Shown here piece by piece: positions 42,721 through 49,787 of a stretch of 64,000 bases of DNA. The translations under genes and the position numbers were made by a program. Where the stretch lies: positions 444,170 through 508,169 of the forward strand of contig CAWGZM010000006.1 in NCBI GenBank assembly GCA_963827065.1, in the 5' to 3' direction. Positions within the stretch are counted from its first letter, which is position 1, and the number at the start of each line of letters is the position of its first letter. Under the pieces are notes generated by a model that saw only the letters and a list, made by a program, of their open reading frames with translations, was not told where the DNA came from and made no database searches. This stretch comes from JACVRW01 sp963827065. GTDB lineage: Bacteria > Actinomycetota > Thermoleophilia > Solirubrobacterales > Thermoleophilaceae.

Positions 42721-43993
42721 TCTCCACGTAGCGGTTGAAGATGTGCTCGCCGAACGTGCGCAGCACGAGCTCCGACTCGGCGGTGAGCTCGATCGCCTCG
42801 CCGAGCGTCTCGGGCAGCTGCTCGATGCCGAGCCGCTTCCGCTCCTCCGGGCTGATGTGGTACAGGTTCTTCTCCATCGGCTCGGGTAGCTCATAGCCCT
42901 TCTCGACCCCCTCGAGCCCCGCCGCCAGCAGGATGGCGAAGGTCAGGTACGGGTTGCAGGCCGGGTCGGGGCAGCGCAGCTCCATGCGCGTCGCCTGCTC
43001 CTTGCCGGGGTGGTAAAGCGGCACCCGCACAAGCGCCGAGCGGTTGCGGCGCGACCAGGCGCAGTAGACCGGCGCCTCGTAGCCGGGGACCAGTCGCTTG
43101 TAGGAGTTGACCCACTGCGCGAACACCGAGGTGATCTCGCGCGCGTGCTTGAGCTGTCCCGCGATGAAGGCCTTGCCCACGTCGGACAGGAAGTACTGGT
43201 CGTTCTCGTCGTAGAAGGCGTTGCTGCCCCCCTGGAAGAGCGACTGGTGGGTGTGCATGCCCGAGCCGTTCTCCCCGAACAGCGGCTTCGGCATGAAGGT
43301 CGCGTGCCAGCCGTACTTCATGGCGTACTCCTTGACCGTGATGCGGTAGGTCATGCAGTCGTCCGCCATCTTCAGCGCGTCGGCGTAGCGCATGTCGATC
43401 TCGTGCTGCGAGGGGCCCACCTCGTGGTGGGTGTACTCGACGTGAATGCCGAGCTGCTCGAGCGCCAGCACCGTGTCGCGGCGCACGTCCGAGCCGGCGT
43501 CGAGCGTCGTGAGGTCGAAGTAGCCGCCCTCGTCGAGGATCTCCGGGATCCCGTCGGGCGGCCGCGCGCTGCGGAAGTAGAAGAACTCGAGCTCGGGCCC
43601 GACGTAGAAGTTCGAGAAGCCCATCTCCTCCGCGCGCTCCAGCGTCCGCCGCAGGACCTGGCGCGGGTCACCCTCGTAGGGCTCGCGGCTCGGCGTCACG
43701 ACGTCGCAGAACATGCGCGCCACGCCGCGGTCCTCGGGGCGCCAGGGCAGCACCGCGAAGGTCGCCGGGTCCGGCATCGCGATCATGTCCGACTCCTCGA
43801 TCGCGTTGAAGCCGGTGACGGACGAGCCGTCGAAGCCCATGCCGCCCTCGAAGGCGTCGTCGAGCTCAGCGGCGTTGATCGAGAAGCTCTTCAGCTGACC
43901 GAGGATGTCCGTGAACCAGAGGCGGACGAAGCGAATGTCGCCGTCCTTGACGAGGGCCTTTACGTCGTCAGCGGTCTGCGGCTGATCGGCCAT
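42644..43993 (-). CDS. glnA: Type I glutamine synthetase
   Basis: A 449-residue enzyme making glutamine from glutamate, NH3 and ATP. Signatures: GGMGFDGSSVTGFNAIEESD, NFYVGPELEFFYF (metal Glu), KPLFGENGSGMHTHQSLF (ATP/Glu loop), VYCAWSRRNRSALVRVPLY, and the central CPDPACNPYLTFAILLAAG. Length and the absence of the ~25-residue insertion fit the GSI-alpha subtype. The NLY of the adenylylation region is present (MEKNLYHISPEERKRLG), but the following LPPEE pattern is altered, so control by adenylylation is doubtful. The start is 55 nt from the end of the HxlR gene upstream on the same strand. Confidence 0.95.
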   Translation of the reverse strand: MADQPQTADDVKALVKDGDIRFVRLWFTDILGQLKSFSINAAELDDAFEGGMGFDGSSVTGFNAIEESDMIAMPDPATFAVLPWRPEDRGVARMFCDVVTPSREPYEGDPRQVLRRTLERAEEMGFSNFYVGPELEFFYFRSARPPDGIPEILDEGGYFDLTTLDAGSDVRRDTVLALEQLGIHVEYTHHEVGPSQHEIDMRYADALKMADDCMTYRITVKEYAMKYGWHATFMPKPLFGENGSGMHTHQSLFQGGSNAFYDENDQYFLSDVGKAFIAGQLKHAREITSVFAQWVNSYKRLVPGYEAPVYCAWSRRNRSALVRVPLYHPGKEQATRMELRCPDPACNPYLTFAILLAAGLEGVEKGYELPEPMEKNLYHISPEERKRLGIEQLPETLGEAIELTAESELVLRTFGEHIFNRYVEIKRQEWEDYRVQVSQWELDRYLSIL

Positions 43994-44048
43994 GCGACTC
44001 CTTCTCGATGTCGGGAGCCGCGTAAGTTACAGCGGGTGGCGCGGAGGC

Positions 44049-44393
44049 CTACATCCAGGCGCGCGCCCAGAGCTTGAGCGCCCGCACGGCCGGCTCGAGG
44101 GCCGCCCCCTTCTCCGTCAGGGCGTACTCGACCTTGACCGGCATGTCGTCGATGACGCGGCGTTCGACGATGCCTTCGGACTCGAGTTCCTTCATGCGCT
44201 CTGACAGCAGCCGGTCGGACAGGTCGGGCACGAGCTGCTTGACCTCGGAGAAGCGCGCCGGCCCGTCCATCAGCACGAACAGGATCGCTCCCGTCCAGCG
44301 CTTGCCCACCAGCTCGACGGCCTGGTGGTAGTGCCCACAGCACGTCTCGCGACGTGACTCTAGGCGTACGGCCACAACCCGCTCCGAGGCCAT
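44049..44393 (-). CDS. HxlR-family transcriptional regulator
   Basis: A 114-residue winged helix with the HxlR opening RRETCCGHYHQAVELVGKRW, then TGAILFVLMDGPARFSEVKQ, LVPDLSDRLLSERMKELESE and GIVERRVIDDMPVKVEYALT. The paired Cys near the N-terminus is where redox- or aldehyde-sensing members (HypR/YodB type) carry their reactive residue. ATG at 44391-44393 used; an ATG at 44417 is in frame. It is 35 nt after the carboxymuconolactone-decarboxylase-like gene on the same strand and probably regulates that gene through the repeat at 45015-45031. Confidence 0.88.
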   Translation of the reverse strand: MASERVVAVRLESRRETCCGHYHQAVELVGKRWTGAILFVLMDGPARFSEVKQLVPDLSDRLLSERMKELESEGIVERRVIDDMPVKVEYALTEKGAALEPAVRALKLWARAWM

Positions 44394-44428
44394 GCCGTAC
44401 ATCGTAGCCCGCGTCACGGCCGGGCCGG

Positions 44429-44992
44429 TCAGGCGGCCTGCAGGAGGCGCGAGTCCTCGCTCGAGCCGTCCAGCGGGACGTCGCCCGCGCGGGTCACGAG
44501 GTTCCCGAAGGTGGCGAGCGCCACGTGCGCGATGGCCTCGAGGATCTGCTCGTCGTCCCAGCCCGCCTCGCGCGTCTCCTCGAGCACGTGCCGCGGCGGC
44601 GAGCCGTCGGTCTCGAGCAGCGACTTGACGTAGCGCATCAGCATCGACTCGCGATCGTCGCGTGAGTCGAACTCACGCGCCAGTGCGATCTCGTCGAGGC
44701 CGAGCCCCGCATCGCGGGCCGTCCGCAGGAGCGTCGAGAGCGCGTACTCGCTCTGCTGGTGCTCCGCCACCGCCAGCGCGATGCGCTGCTGGGTGGCGTA
44801 CGGGAGCGCGCCGTTGCGAAGCTCGGAGCGCAAGCGGGCGTATGCACGCAGCACCGCGGGCGACCCGGCGAGCACGCCGATGAAGTTCGGGAGCTGTCCT
44901 CCGCCGGACAGCGCGCCCTTGAGAATGGGGACGCTGCGCTCGGGCGCAGTGAGCTCGTCGTGGACCTGGAACCTGCTCTCCTTGACCTTCAT
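44429..44992 (-). CDS. Carboxymuconolactone decarboxylase/AhpD-fold protein lacking the redox cysteines
   Basis: A 187-residue all-helical protein. ALPYATQQRIALAVAEHQQS-EYALSTL is the position of the AhpD E-x2-C-x2-C-x3-H motif, but the two Cys are Ser and Ala, leaving only Glu-His. The rest fits: GQLPNFIGVLAGSPAVLRAY and DDEQILEAIAHVALATFGNL. Peroxidase action of the AhpD kind is therefore unlikely; a decarboxylase-like or binding role is open. It sits 35 nt upstream of, and in one transcript with, the HxlR gene, and has a 6-5-6 palindrome in its promoter. Confidence 0.8.
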   Translation of the reverse strand: MKVKESRFQVHDELTAPERSVPILKGALSGGGQLPNFIGVLAGSPAVLRAYARLRSELRNGALPYATQQRIALAVAEHQQSEYALSTLLRTARDAGLGLDEIALAREFDSRDDRESMLMRYVKSLLETDGSPPRHVLEETREAGWDDEQILEAIAHVALATFGNLVTRAGDVPLDGSSEDSRLLQAA

Positions 44993-45014
44993 CGGGCTTC
45001 TCTTTCTGCGTACG

Positions 45015-45031
45015 ACTTACCTGCAGTAAGT
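45015..45031. promoter_or_regulatory. Operator palindrome upstream of the AhpD-fold/HxlR pair
   Basis: ACTTAC-CTGCA-GTAAGT is a perfect 6-5-6 inverted repeat, 23 nt before the ATG of 44429-44992. The AT-rich patch after it would contain the promoter. It is a plausible HxlR binding site. Confidence 0.55.
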
Positions 45032-45158
45032 GTAAAGGAAAAAGGCTTGATTTCCACTCCAATATGGATACGGAGCGGCCTTCCCTTTGGATGAGTAATT
45101 AGGCCCGAACGCGTGGAGCGCGAGCCGACCGTCGGAGTTGCGCGCGCCGGGTTTTGGC

Positions 45159-45569
45159 TCAGGCGTGCGCGGTCCCGGCGGCCACGGCCACCAGGAGCAG
45201 GCCCAGCAGGAACGCCCAGAGGGCGATGCGGTCCGGCTGCGCCATAGGTGCGTCCAGCACGGAGCGACGCCGGCGCGCGGGGGTCGGCTGGCCGGTGATC
45301 GTGATCGTCCGGCGCTCGGGCTCCGTCGCGACGGGCGCGGTGGCGAGCGACGCGGCCCGGCGCTCGAAGCGACGGGGCTCACGATGCGTGGCGTCCTCGG
45401 CCGGGCGCAGCTCGGCGACCGTCCCGCCCTCGTCCGAGTCGAGCAGCTCGGAGCCTCCCGGGCTCCGCTCGGCGGCCTCGATCTTGCGCTCCCACTGGAG
45501 GAGCACCGCCTCACGGCTCATGTCGTGCTGGTCATCCTCGCGCAGAACGCGTGCACCGGCTTGCTGCAT
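45159..45569 (-). CDS. Small C-tail membrane protein of unknown function under c-di-AMP control
   Basis: A 136-residue protein. MQQAGARVLREDDQHDMSRE starts a charged cytoplasm-like region with a short amphipathic helix (AVLLQWERKIEAAERS), followed by an acidic then basic Arg/Ala-rich linker and one hydrophobic helix at the very C-terminus (IALWAFLLGLLLVAVAAGTA). That is the layout of a tail-anchored protein. I recognise no family. Its 5' leader is a well-formed c-di-AMP riboswitch and GAGAGAGG precedes the ATG, so the cell treats it as a regulated gene; genes in this regulon usually concern wall or osmotic balance. Confidence 0.75.
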   Translation of the reverse strand: MQQAGARVLREDDQHDMSREAVLLQWERKIEAAERSPGGSELLDSDEGGTVAELRPAEDATHREPRRFERRAASLATAPVATEPERRTITITGQPTPARRRRSVLDAPMAQPDRIALWAFLLGLLLVAVAAGTAHA

Positions 45570-45576
45570 CGGCCCT

Positions 45577-45722
45577 CTCTCGGTTTGCCTGCGGGGTTAG
45601 CTGACGGGCTCGCGCTGAAAGAGTTGCGCTACGCGGACCTCCGCGACTCGCCCCCGGCCTAGTGGCCAACGGGTCCCCCGCGCCCTGATTTTTGGCTCAG
45701 GGCCTCGGCTTCGGACGCGGCC
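45577..45722 (-). ncRNA. c-di-AMP riboswitch (ydaO/yuaA), second copy
   Basis: Minus-strand blocks: CGTCCGAAGCC, a hairpin GCCCTGA-gccaaaaa-TCAGGGC, GCGGGGGACCCG, GGCCGGGGGCGAG, a stem GCGGAGGTCCGC, then CCCGTCAGCTAACCCCGCAG followed by GC. The 3' block is identical to that at 31401-31545 and the 5' GGGGGACC block is closer to the class consensus. It ends 8 nt before the ATG region of 45159-45569. Confidence 0.9.
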
Positions 45723-45753
45723 ATGCTAGCAGTACAAATGACGGCCCGGACGG

Positions 45754-45779
45754 AAAAGCCCGCTGCTTACGGGCGTTTT
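45754..45779. terminator. Bidirectional rho-independent-type terminator
   Basis: AAAAGCCCG-ctgctta-CGGGCGTTTT: a 5-bp GC stem flanked by A and T runs, so either strand ends in four U. It separates the cytochrome c gene (minus strand) from the c-di-AMP riboswitch transcript. Confidence 0.6.
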
Positions 45780-45836
45780 GCAACATTCCGCCCAGCTGCA
45801 GGAATTCGCCCCTGCCCGGCGACCTCGCCGGCGGGC

Positions 45837-46322
45837 CTACTGGCCGGCGACCTTCGATACCCAGCCGGCGACCGCCTCGGCGTCCTCATCCTGGAGGATG
45901 TCCGCCGGCATCCGCCCGTCGCCCGTGCCGCCGCGCTCGATGGCATTCAGGACTCGCTGCCGGTCGACGCCCCCGAGCTCGTCGAGGTTCGGGCCGGTCA
46001 CGCCCTCCGCCTGGACCGCGGCCAGCGTGTGGCAGCTCTTGCAGTTCTGGACGAAGAGATCCTTTCCGCGCTCGTCGGTGGTCGTCAGCGGCTCGTCCCG
46101 GAGCGCGCCGACGCCGCCCTCCGCCTCTCCGCGCGAGGCGATCACGGCGGCCGGCACGATCACGCCGAGTGCGAGATACAGGACGAGGATCGAGAATGTG
46201 AAGAGCTTGCCCCCGCGCGTGAGGTACATCTCGCGCGCCGCGCCCGCCCCGCCGGCGAATGCGACGAAGAGGACGGCGATGCCCACCACGACGAACGGGG
46301 CGATGACGAGCACGATCTCCAT
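45837..46322 (-). CDS. Membrane-anchored c-type cytochrome
   Basis: A 161-residue protein with two N-terminal hydrophobic spans (IVLVIAPFVVVGIAVLFVAF and FTFSILVLYLALGVIVPAAV) and a cytochrome c domain outside. The haem site is FVQNCKSCHTLAAVQAEG; the distal Met is in GTGDGRMPADILQDEDAE. Layout fits cytochromes that feed a terminal oxidase or act as oxidase subunits. No oxidase genes adjoin it. A bidirectional terminator 58 nt after the stop ends the unit. Confidence 0.88.
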   Translation of the reverse strand: MEIVLVIAPFVVVGIAVLFVAFAGGAGAAREMYLTRGGKLFTFSILVLYLALGVIVPAAVIASRGEAEGGVGALRDEPLTTTDERGKDLFVQNCKSCHTLAAVQAEGVTGPNLDELGGVDRQRVLNAIERGGTGDGRMPADILQDEDAEAVAGWVSKVAGQ

Positions 46323-46364
46323 CGGCGCGGCACTCTACCTGCAGCGGGCGACGAGCGGGAAGGC

Positions 46365-46805
46365 TTAGGCGGAGGTCGCGGCGGCGCGGCGGGCGCGCTT
46401 CCAGCTTCCGTACGCCGCGAAGATCTGGTCGAGGCCGGGCAGGTCGTCGTCGTCCGATGCCTCCTGCTGATAGTCGACCATCAGCAGCCGCTCGGGGCGC
46501 GCGCCGACGCTCTCAGCGACGTCGCGGATTGCGCGGCAGACGACCTCCTTGGACACCGTCTGCGCCGGGCCCGCGCGCTTCGCCTCGTGGGCGAACACAC
46601 CGGCGGCGCTGCCGCGGGCGCCCGGCTCGGCCGACGGCTCGGGCCGGGCCCGGCCGGTGCCGACGAGCAGGCGGCAGTGAGGACAGCGAAGCGGCGCCTT
46701 CGGCCACTCCTCGCCGACGCTCTTCTCGATCAGCAGGTGGCAGTGGGGACAGTAGGCGTCCTCGGCACTCTGCTTCTTGCGACGGGTGGCGGTCGGGGTC
46801 GACAT
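46365..46805 (-). CDS. Zinc-ribbon protein with homing-endonuclease-associated repeat
   Basis: A 146-residue protein. AYCPHCHLLIEKS and LRCPHCRLLVGTG are two CxxC knuckles forming a zinc ribbon; the C-terminal VCRAIRDVAESVGARPERLL and DDLPGLDQIFAAYGSWKRAR match the helix-turn pattern of the HNH-associated repeat found next to homing endonucleases, but no HNH nuclease domain exists here. Probably a DNA- or RNA-binding protein. The start at 46805 follows GAGAGGAAG. It lies just downstream of rnpB on the same strand, beyond a terminator. Confidence 0.65.
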   Translation of the reverse strand: MSTPTATRRKKQSAEDAYCPHCHLLIEKSVGEEWPKAPLRCPHCRLLVGTGRARPEPSAEPGARGSAAGVFAHEAKRAGPAQTVSKEVVCRAIRDVAESVGARPERLLMVDYQQEASDDDDLPGLDQIFAAYGSWKRARRAAATSA

Positions 46806-46914
46806 GCGCGGCTTCCTCTCTCCTTGCCGCAATTCCCGCCGCCCAAACCCGAATGTAGGTCCGACCCCCCGATTGGGGTGGCTACGACGCGCACCGGCCG
46901 CTTCAAGTAGTAGA

Positions 46915-46940
46915 AGGCCCCCGCCGGGGCGGGGGCCTTC
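46915..46940 (-). terminator. Terminator after rnpB
   Basis: AAGGCCCCCGCC pairs perfectly with GGCGGGGGCCTT (12 bp, tiny loop) immediately 3' of the RNase P RNA. On the minus strand it is followed by TTCTACTACTT, a weak T-rich tail. Confidence 0.65.
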
Positions 46941-46942
46941 CG

Positions 46943-47306
46943 TAGCCGGCCGGTAAGCCGGATCCTGTCGGGGGCAGCCATCCATCTCGCCTTGCGGCGG
47001 GGCCTCTCGGCCCTGCGGCCTACCTGGAGCTCGGCGGGCAGCGTCATCGCTCCTGCTTGGCCTTGCACCGGGCGGGGTTTGCCTGGCCGCCGCGTCGCCG
47101 CGACGCCGGTGCGCTCTTACCGCACCATTTCACCCTTGCCGGCACGAAGCTCACGTGCGGCTTCGCGCTTAGGCGGTGTGTTTCTGTGGCACTTTCCCGC
47201 GGGTTTCCCCGGGTCGGTCTCCCGACCACCCTGCCCTGCGGTGTCCGGACTTTCCTCGAGGGGACGGTTTTCTCTCCGTCCTCCCCGCGACTGCCTGGCC
47301 GGCCCC
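46943..47306 (-). ncRNA. rnpB: RNase P RNA (bacterial type A)
   Basis: The catalytic RNA that trims tRNA 5' ends. On the minus strand the invariant segments occur in order: GGCCAGGCAGTCGC (P1/P2 region), GAGGAAAGTCCGGACACC (CRI), GAAACCCGCGGGAAAGTGCC with ACAGAAA, GGTGAAATGGTGCGGTAAGA and GAGCGCACC (CRIII), and finally GATGGATGGCTGCCCCCGAC-AGGATCCGGCTTACCG (CRV with the tRNA-CCA-binding GGATCC-like loop). P1 is formed by GCCGGCC with GGCCGGC at the ends. About 364 nt, normal length. Ends are set by the P1 helix and may be off by a few bases. Confidence 0.95.
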
Positions 47307-47481
47307 TCAATGGTAGGCGGCCTGAGGCTGCACGTCGACAGGCGCAGGCTCGTGGTCGAGGAGTCGCTCCCGCCGGAATTGACCCATCTGTGACGACTCC
47401 CTCACATCGGGGTCCCCACGTGGCCCACAGTGCTGTCAACGCACGTCCCGTTCGATGCGACACCGGAGACAGAGGACCACG

Positions 47482-47835
47482 ATGCTCGAAGCGACAACGC
47501 TCCCGCTCAGCGCAGACGGCCGTAACGGCTACACCTACGGCAGCAGCTACGAGGTCGACCGTTATCCCGCCGACCTGTCTGCCGCTCATGCGGCTGCGCC
47601 GATCCGGCCCGACAGGCTCACGGTGTGGCCGAGCGAGAACGGCTCGTTCGGGATCGACGTCCGCTGGTACGGCCGCGAGTGCATCCTGCGGGCCGTGGTC
47701 GTGCGCCGCCTCCTGAGCGAGGCCGGCTATCCCGCCACCGTCGGCAACTCGATCGACGGGCGCAACTGGGAGCTGACGGTCGGCCCGGTGCCCGCCGACG
47801 ACGTCGCCTCCGTGATCGACAACTACATCTGGTGA
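47482..47835 (+). CDS. Hypothetical protein (117 aa)
   Basis: A soluble protein, no signal peptide or membrane span. MLEATTLPLSADGRNGYTYG opens it; IRPDRLTVWPSENGSFGIDV, CILRAVVVRRLLSEAGYPAT and GRNWELTVGPVPADDVASVI suggest an alternating alpha/beta fold with two beta-alpha units, as in small ligand-binding or ACT-like domains. AGAGGA sits 8 nt before the ATG at 47482. No family recognised. It is divergent from rnpB and convergent with the lexA unit; a strong stem-loop follows. Confidence 0.65.
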   Translation: MLEATTLPLSADGRNGYTYGSSYEVDRYPADLSAAHAAAPIRPDRLTVWPSENGSFGIDVRWYGRECILRAVVVRRLLSEAGYPATVGNSIDGRNWELTVGPVPADDVASVIDNYIW

Positions 47836-47934
47836 ACGTCGGGATGTGCTGAACAGCTTCGACTTGGTCGCACCCTCCCTCCCAGTGCGACCGGGATTGC
47901 GCCTTCCCTCCGGGCGCATCCTCCCCACGGTGAA

Positions 47935-47968
47935 GGGGCCGCGCGGCCCAGTAGGGAAGCGCGGCCCC
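47935..47968. terminator. Stem-loop between convergent genes
   Basis: GGGGCCGCGC (47935-47944) pairs with GCGCGGCCCC (47959-47968), 14-nt loop. It lies between the hypothetical gene at 47482-47835 and the lexA unit, so it may terminate both; no long T-run. Confidence 0.45.
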
Positions 47969-48000
47969 GGAGCCGTCCAGCATCTGCAAGTCGCACCCGC

Positions 48001-48219
48001 TCAGCTCAGGCGGCTGCCGCACGAGCCGCACTCGGCGGCCTCCGCGCGAAGCGTCATTCGCGAACCGCACAGCGGACAGTCGGCCGCGCCCTCGGTGTTG
48101 GCCGCGTGCCAGGTGGCGCGCAACCTCTCCTCGAGTGTGAGCCGGCCACCGCTGCGGACATCCGTGCGTGGCGACTCGCCGAACAGGCGAGCCGGTGGTT
48201 CAAGTATTGCGGTACTCAT
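48001..48219 (-). CDS. Small zinc-ribbon protein co-transcribed with lexA
   Basis: A 72-residue protein starting at an ATG that overlaps the lexA stop (ATGA). The C-terminal half has DCPLCGSRMTLRAEAAECGS-CGSRLS, two CxxC knuckles spaced for a zinc ribbon. The N-terminal half (LEERLRATWHAANTEG) is a short helix. No family name recognised. Translational coupling to lexA puts it under SOS control, so a role in the DNA-damage response or in nucleic-acid binding is suggested (inference). Confidence 0.65.
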   Translation of the reverse strand: MSTAILEPPARLFGESPRTDVRSGGRLTLEERLRATWHAANTEGAADCPLCGSRMTLRAEAAECGSCGSRLS

Positions 48220-48830
48220 GGGACCCTCCTGCACACACCCACCACGCGACCCAGCAGCTGCACGTTGCGGCTGAGGATCGGCTCGAGCGTGTCGTTCTCC
48301 GGCTGTAGGCGCACGTGGTCCTCTTCCTTGAAGAAGCGCTTGACGGTCGCCTCGTCCTCCACCAGCGCGACGACGATCTCACCGTCGGTGGCCGTCTCCT
48401 GCGGGCGCACCACGACGTAGTCGCCCTCGAAGATGCCGGCCCCGACCATGGAGTCGCCCTTGACGCGCAGGACGAACTCGCCCTCGTCGCCTCCGGCGAT
48501 CGGCGGCACGGGCACGTACTCCTCGATGTTCTCCTCGGCGAGCACGGGCTGACCCGCGGCCACCTGGCCGACGACCGGCAGGCCCGACGGCACGACGGCC
48601 GCCTTGGCCCTGTCCACCAGCACCTCGATCGCGCGGGGCTTGGTCGGGTCGCGCCGCAGCATTCCGAGCTTCTCGAGGTTCGCGAGGTGCGCGTGCACGG
48701 TCGACGACGAGGTGAGGCCGATCGCCTTGCCGATGTCGCGCACGGTCGGCGGATAGCCGTGCTCCTCGCCGTAGCGCTTGACGAAGTCGAAGATCTCCCG
48801 CTGCCGCTTGGTGAGGTTCAGCTCGACCAT
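48216..48830 (-). CDS. lexA: LexA SOS repressor
   Basis: A 204-residue self-cleaving repressor of DNA-damage genes. The winged HTH covers residues about 7-65 (RQREIFDFVKRYGEEHGYPP, TVRDIGKAIGLTSSSTVHAH, LANLEKLGMLRRD). The cleavage site is Ala92-Gly93 (GQVAAGQPVL); the catalytic Ser127 is in VKGDSMVGAGIFEGD and Lys164 in EATVKRFFKEE. The ATG at 48830 gives this standard start; the open frame continues upstream as non-homologous sequence. A perfect LexA box (48868-48881) lies 37 nt upstream, so it is autoregulated. Confidence 0.96.
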   Translation of the reverse strand: MVELNLTKRQREIFDFVKRYGEEHGYPPTVRDIGKAIGLTSSSTVHAHLANLEKLGMLRRDPTKPRAIEVLVDRAKAAVVPSGLPVVGQVAAGQPVLAEENIEEYVPVPPIAGGDEGEFVLRVKGDSMVGAGIFEGDYVVVRPQETATDGEIVVALVEDEATVKRFFKEEDHVRLQPENDTLEPILSRNVQLLGRVVGVCRRVP

Positions 48831-48867
48831 TGAGACCTCCCTGCGAAGGCGTTTCGGTTGCCTGATC

Positions 48868-48881
48868 CGAACATGTGTTCG
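48868..48881. promoter_or_regulatory. LexA (SOS) box
   Basis: CGAAC-ATGT-GTTCG, a perfect match to the actinobacterial/Gram-positive SOS box (CGAAC-N4-GTTCG), located in the lexA promoter. Confidence 0.9.
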
Positions 48882-48961
48882 CAGAGTACCCCGGGGGTCG
48901 GACGGCATCAAGCGGGCCTCCGGGACGCGGCCTTTCCCGCTCTATACTGGGCGTCCTCCAC

Positions 48962-49047
<86 letters not shown>

Positions 49048-49050
49048 CTG

Positions 49051-49074
49051 AAAGCGGCTGCATATGGCCGCTTT
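49051..49074 (+). terminator. Terminator after tRNA-Leu
   Basis: AAAGCGGC-tgcatatg-GCCGCTTT, an 8-bp stem followed by GTTGCTTTG, 4 nt after the tRNA. Confidence 0.7.
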
Positions 49075-49463
49075 GTTGCTTTGACCGCTGGTCTGTTCCC
49101 TGCGCCGTATTTATTGGCGGGGCAACAGAGAAGGCAACAAACAATTCCCGGAAGGTGACCGCATGGGGCCGAAACCCCGCCCGCCTGAAGGCGAATCTGG
49201 CACCGCGCATGCCGGTTTGAGGATCGCCCTGGCCGGCCCGATTGCCGCGCGTTGGCCCGGCCTAGGGCTGGGCCGAAGGGGCGCGCTCCCGCTTTACGGC
49301 GAAGCTCCGCTCCTCGAACAGGTCGATGAGACTCCCGAGCGTCTTGTCGCCATCGCTCCGAGCCAGCCATCCAGCTCGTCGCTGAGCCTCATCGCGCCCG
49401 TCGTACCGCTCTTAGCCCGAGCGAGCCGGTCCAGACTGCTTGGCCCGTCCGGGCCATCCGGGC
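49075..49463. other. 389-nt stretch downstream of tRNA-Leu without an intact gene
   Basis: No full-length gene is visible. The left part (to about 49260) shows nothing recognisable, including no integrase and no repeat of the tRNA 3' end. The right part holds a short ExoD-like remnant on the minus strand (49262-49392). Confidence 0.5.
49262..49392 (-). pseudogene. ExoD-like gene remnant (N-terminal fragment, frameshifted)
   Basis: From the ATG at 49392 the frame gives MRLSDELDGWLG, and a neighbouring frame continues DGDKTLGSLIDLFEERSFAV before running into unrelated KRERAPSAQP and a stop at 49262. Together this resembles the first 35 residues of ExoD-type polysaccharide membrane proteins (LxELL..ALGERGFGLL pattern), cut off before the first membrane helix. 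The family likeness is from recall and the fragment is short. Confidence 0.35.
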
Positions 49464-49673
49464 TCACCCGTCGGGTGCTACGACGATGCCTTTGGCCTCG
49501 GCCATGTAGCGGCCGGCGGCCGCGGAGGCCTCGTCCGGAGAGCTCCCACTCTGGCGAGCATCCATGTACGCGGCGTACCAGTCCCACCAGTCATGTGGTG
49601 GGGCGACCGCCTCAAATGCGCCGTGACGCTCAGACGTTTCGTGCAGCAGATCTGCGAGGGAAGCGATGTCCAT
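49464..49673 (-). CDS. Small conserved actinobacterial protein (69 aa)
   Basis: A compact protein, MDIASLADLLHETSERHGAF opening, with HDWWDWYAAYMDARQSGSSP in the middle and EASAAAGRYMAEAKGIVVAP at the end. The Asp-Trp-Trp-Asp-Trp-Tyr-x-Ala-Tyr core and short length match a group of small proteins I associate with actinomycete genomes, often next to oxidoreductases or hydrolases; function unknown. No signal peptide, no Cys. It lies 115 nt after the epoxide hydrolase on the same strand. Confidence 0.65.
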   Translation of the reverse strand: MDIASLADLLHETSERHGAFEAVAPPHDWWDWYAAYMDARQSGSSPDEASAAAGRYMAEAKGIVVAPDG

Positions 49674-49787
49674 GTCAGTCCTCCGACCCTGGGCGGCCCT
49701 GCAACTCGGCGGGGCCGAGTGGCTCAGAGTTGAGCCACTCGGTCGCCCGTCGAGTCAAGGGATGCGCAGACGACGGAATACGGTCAC

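Noticed and set aside
47044..47400. Open frames across the RNase P region
   Set aside because: They overlap invariant rnpB sequence; the RNA explains the conservation.
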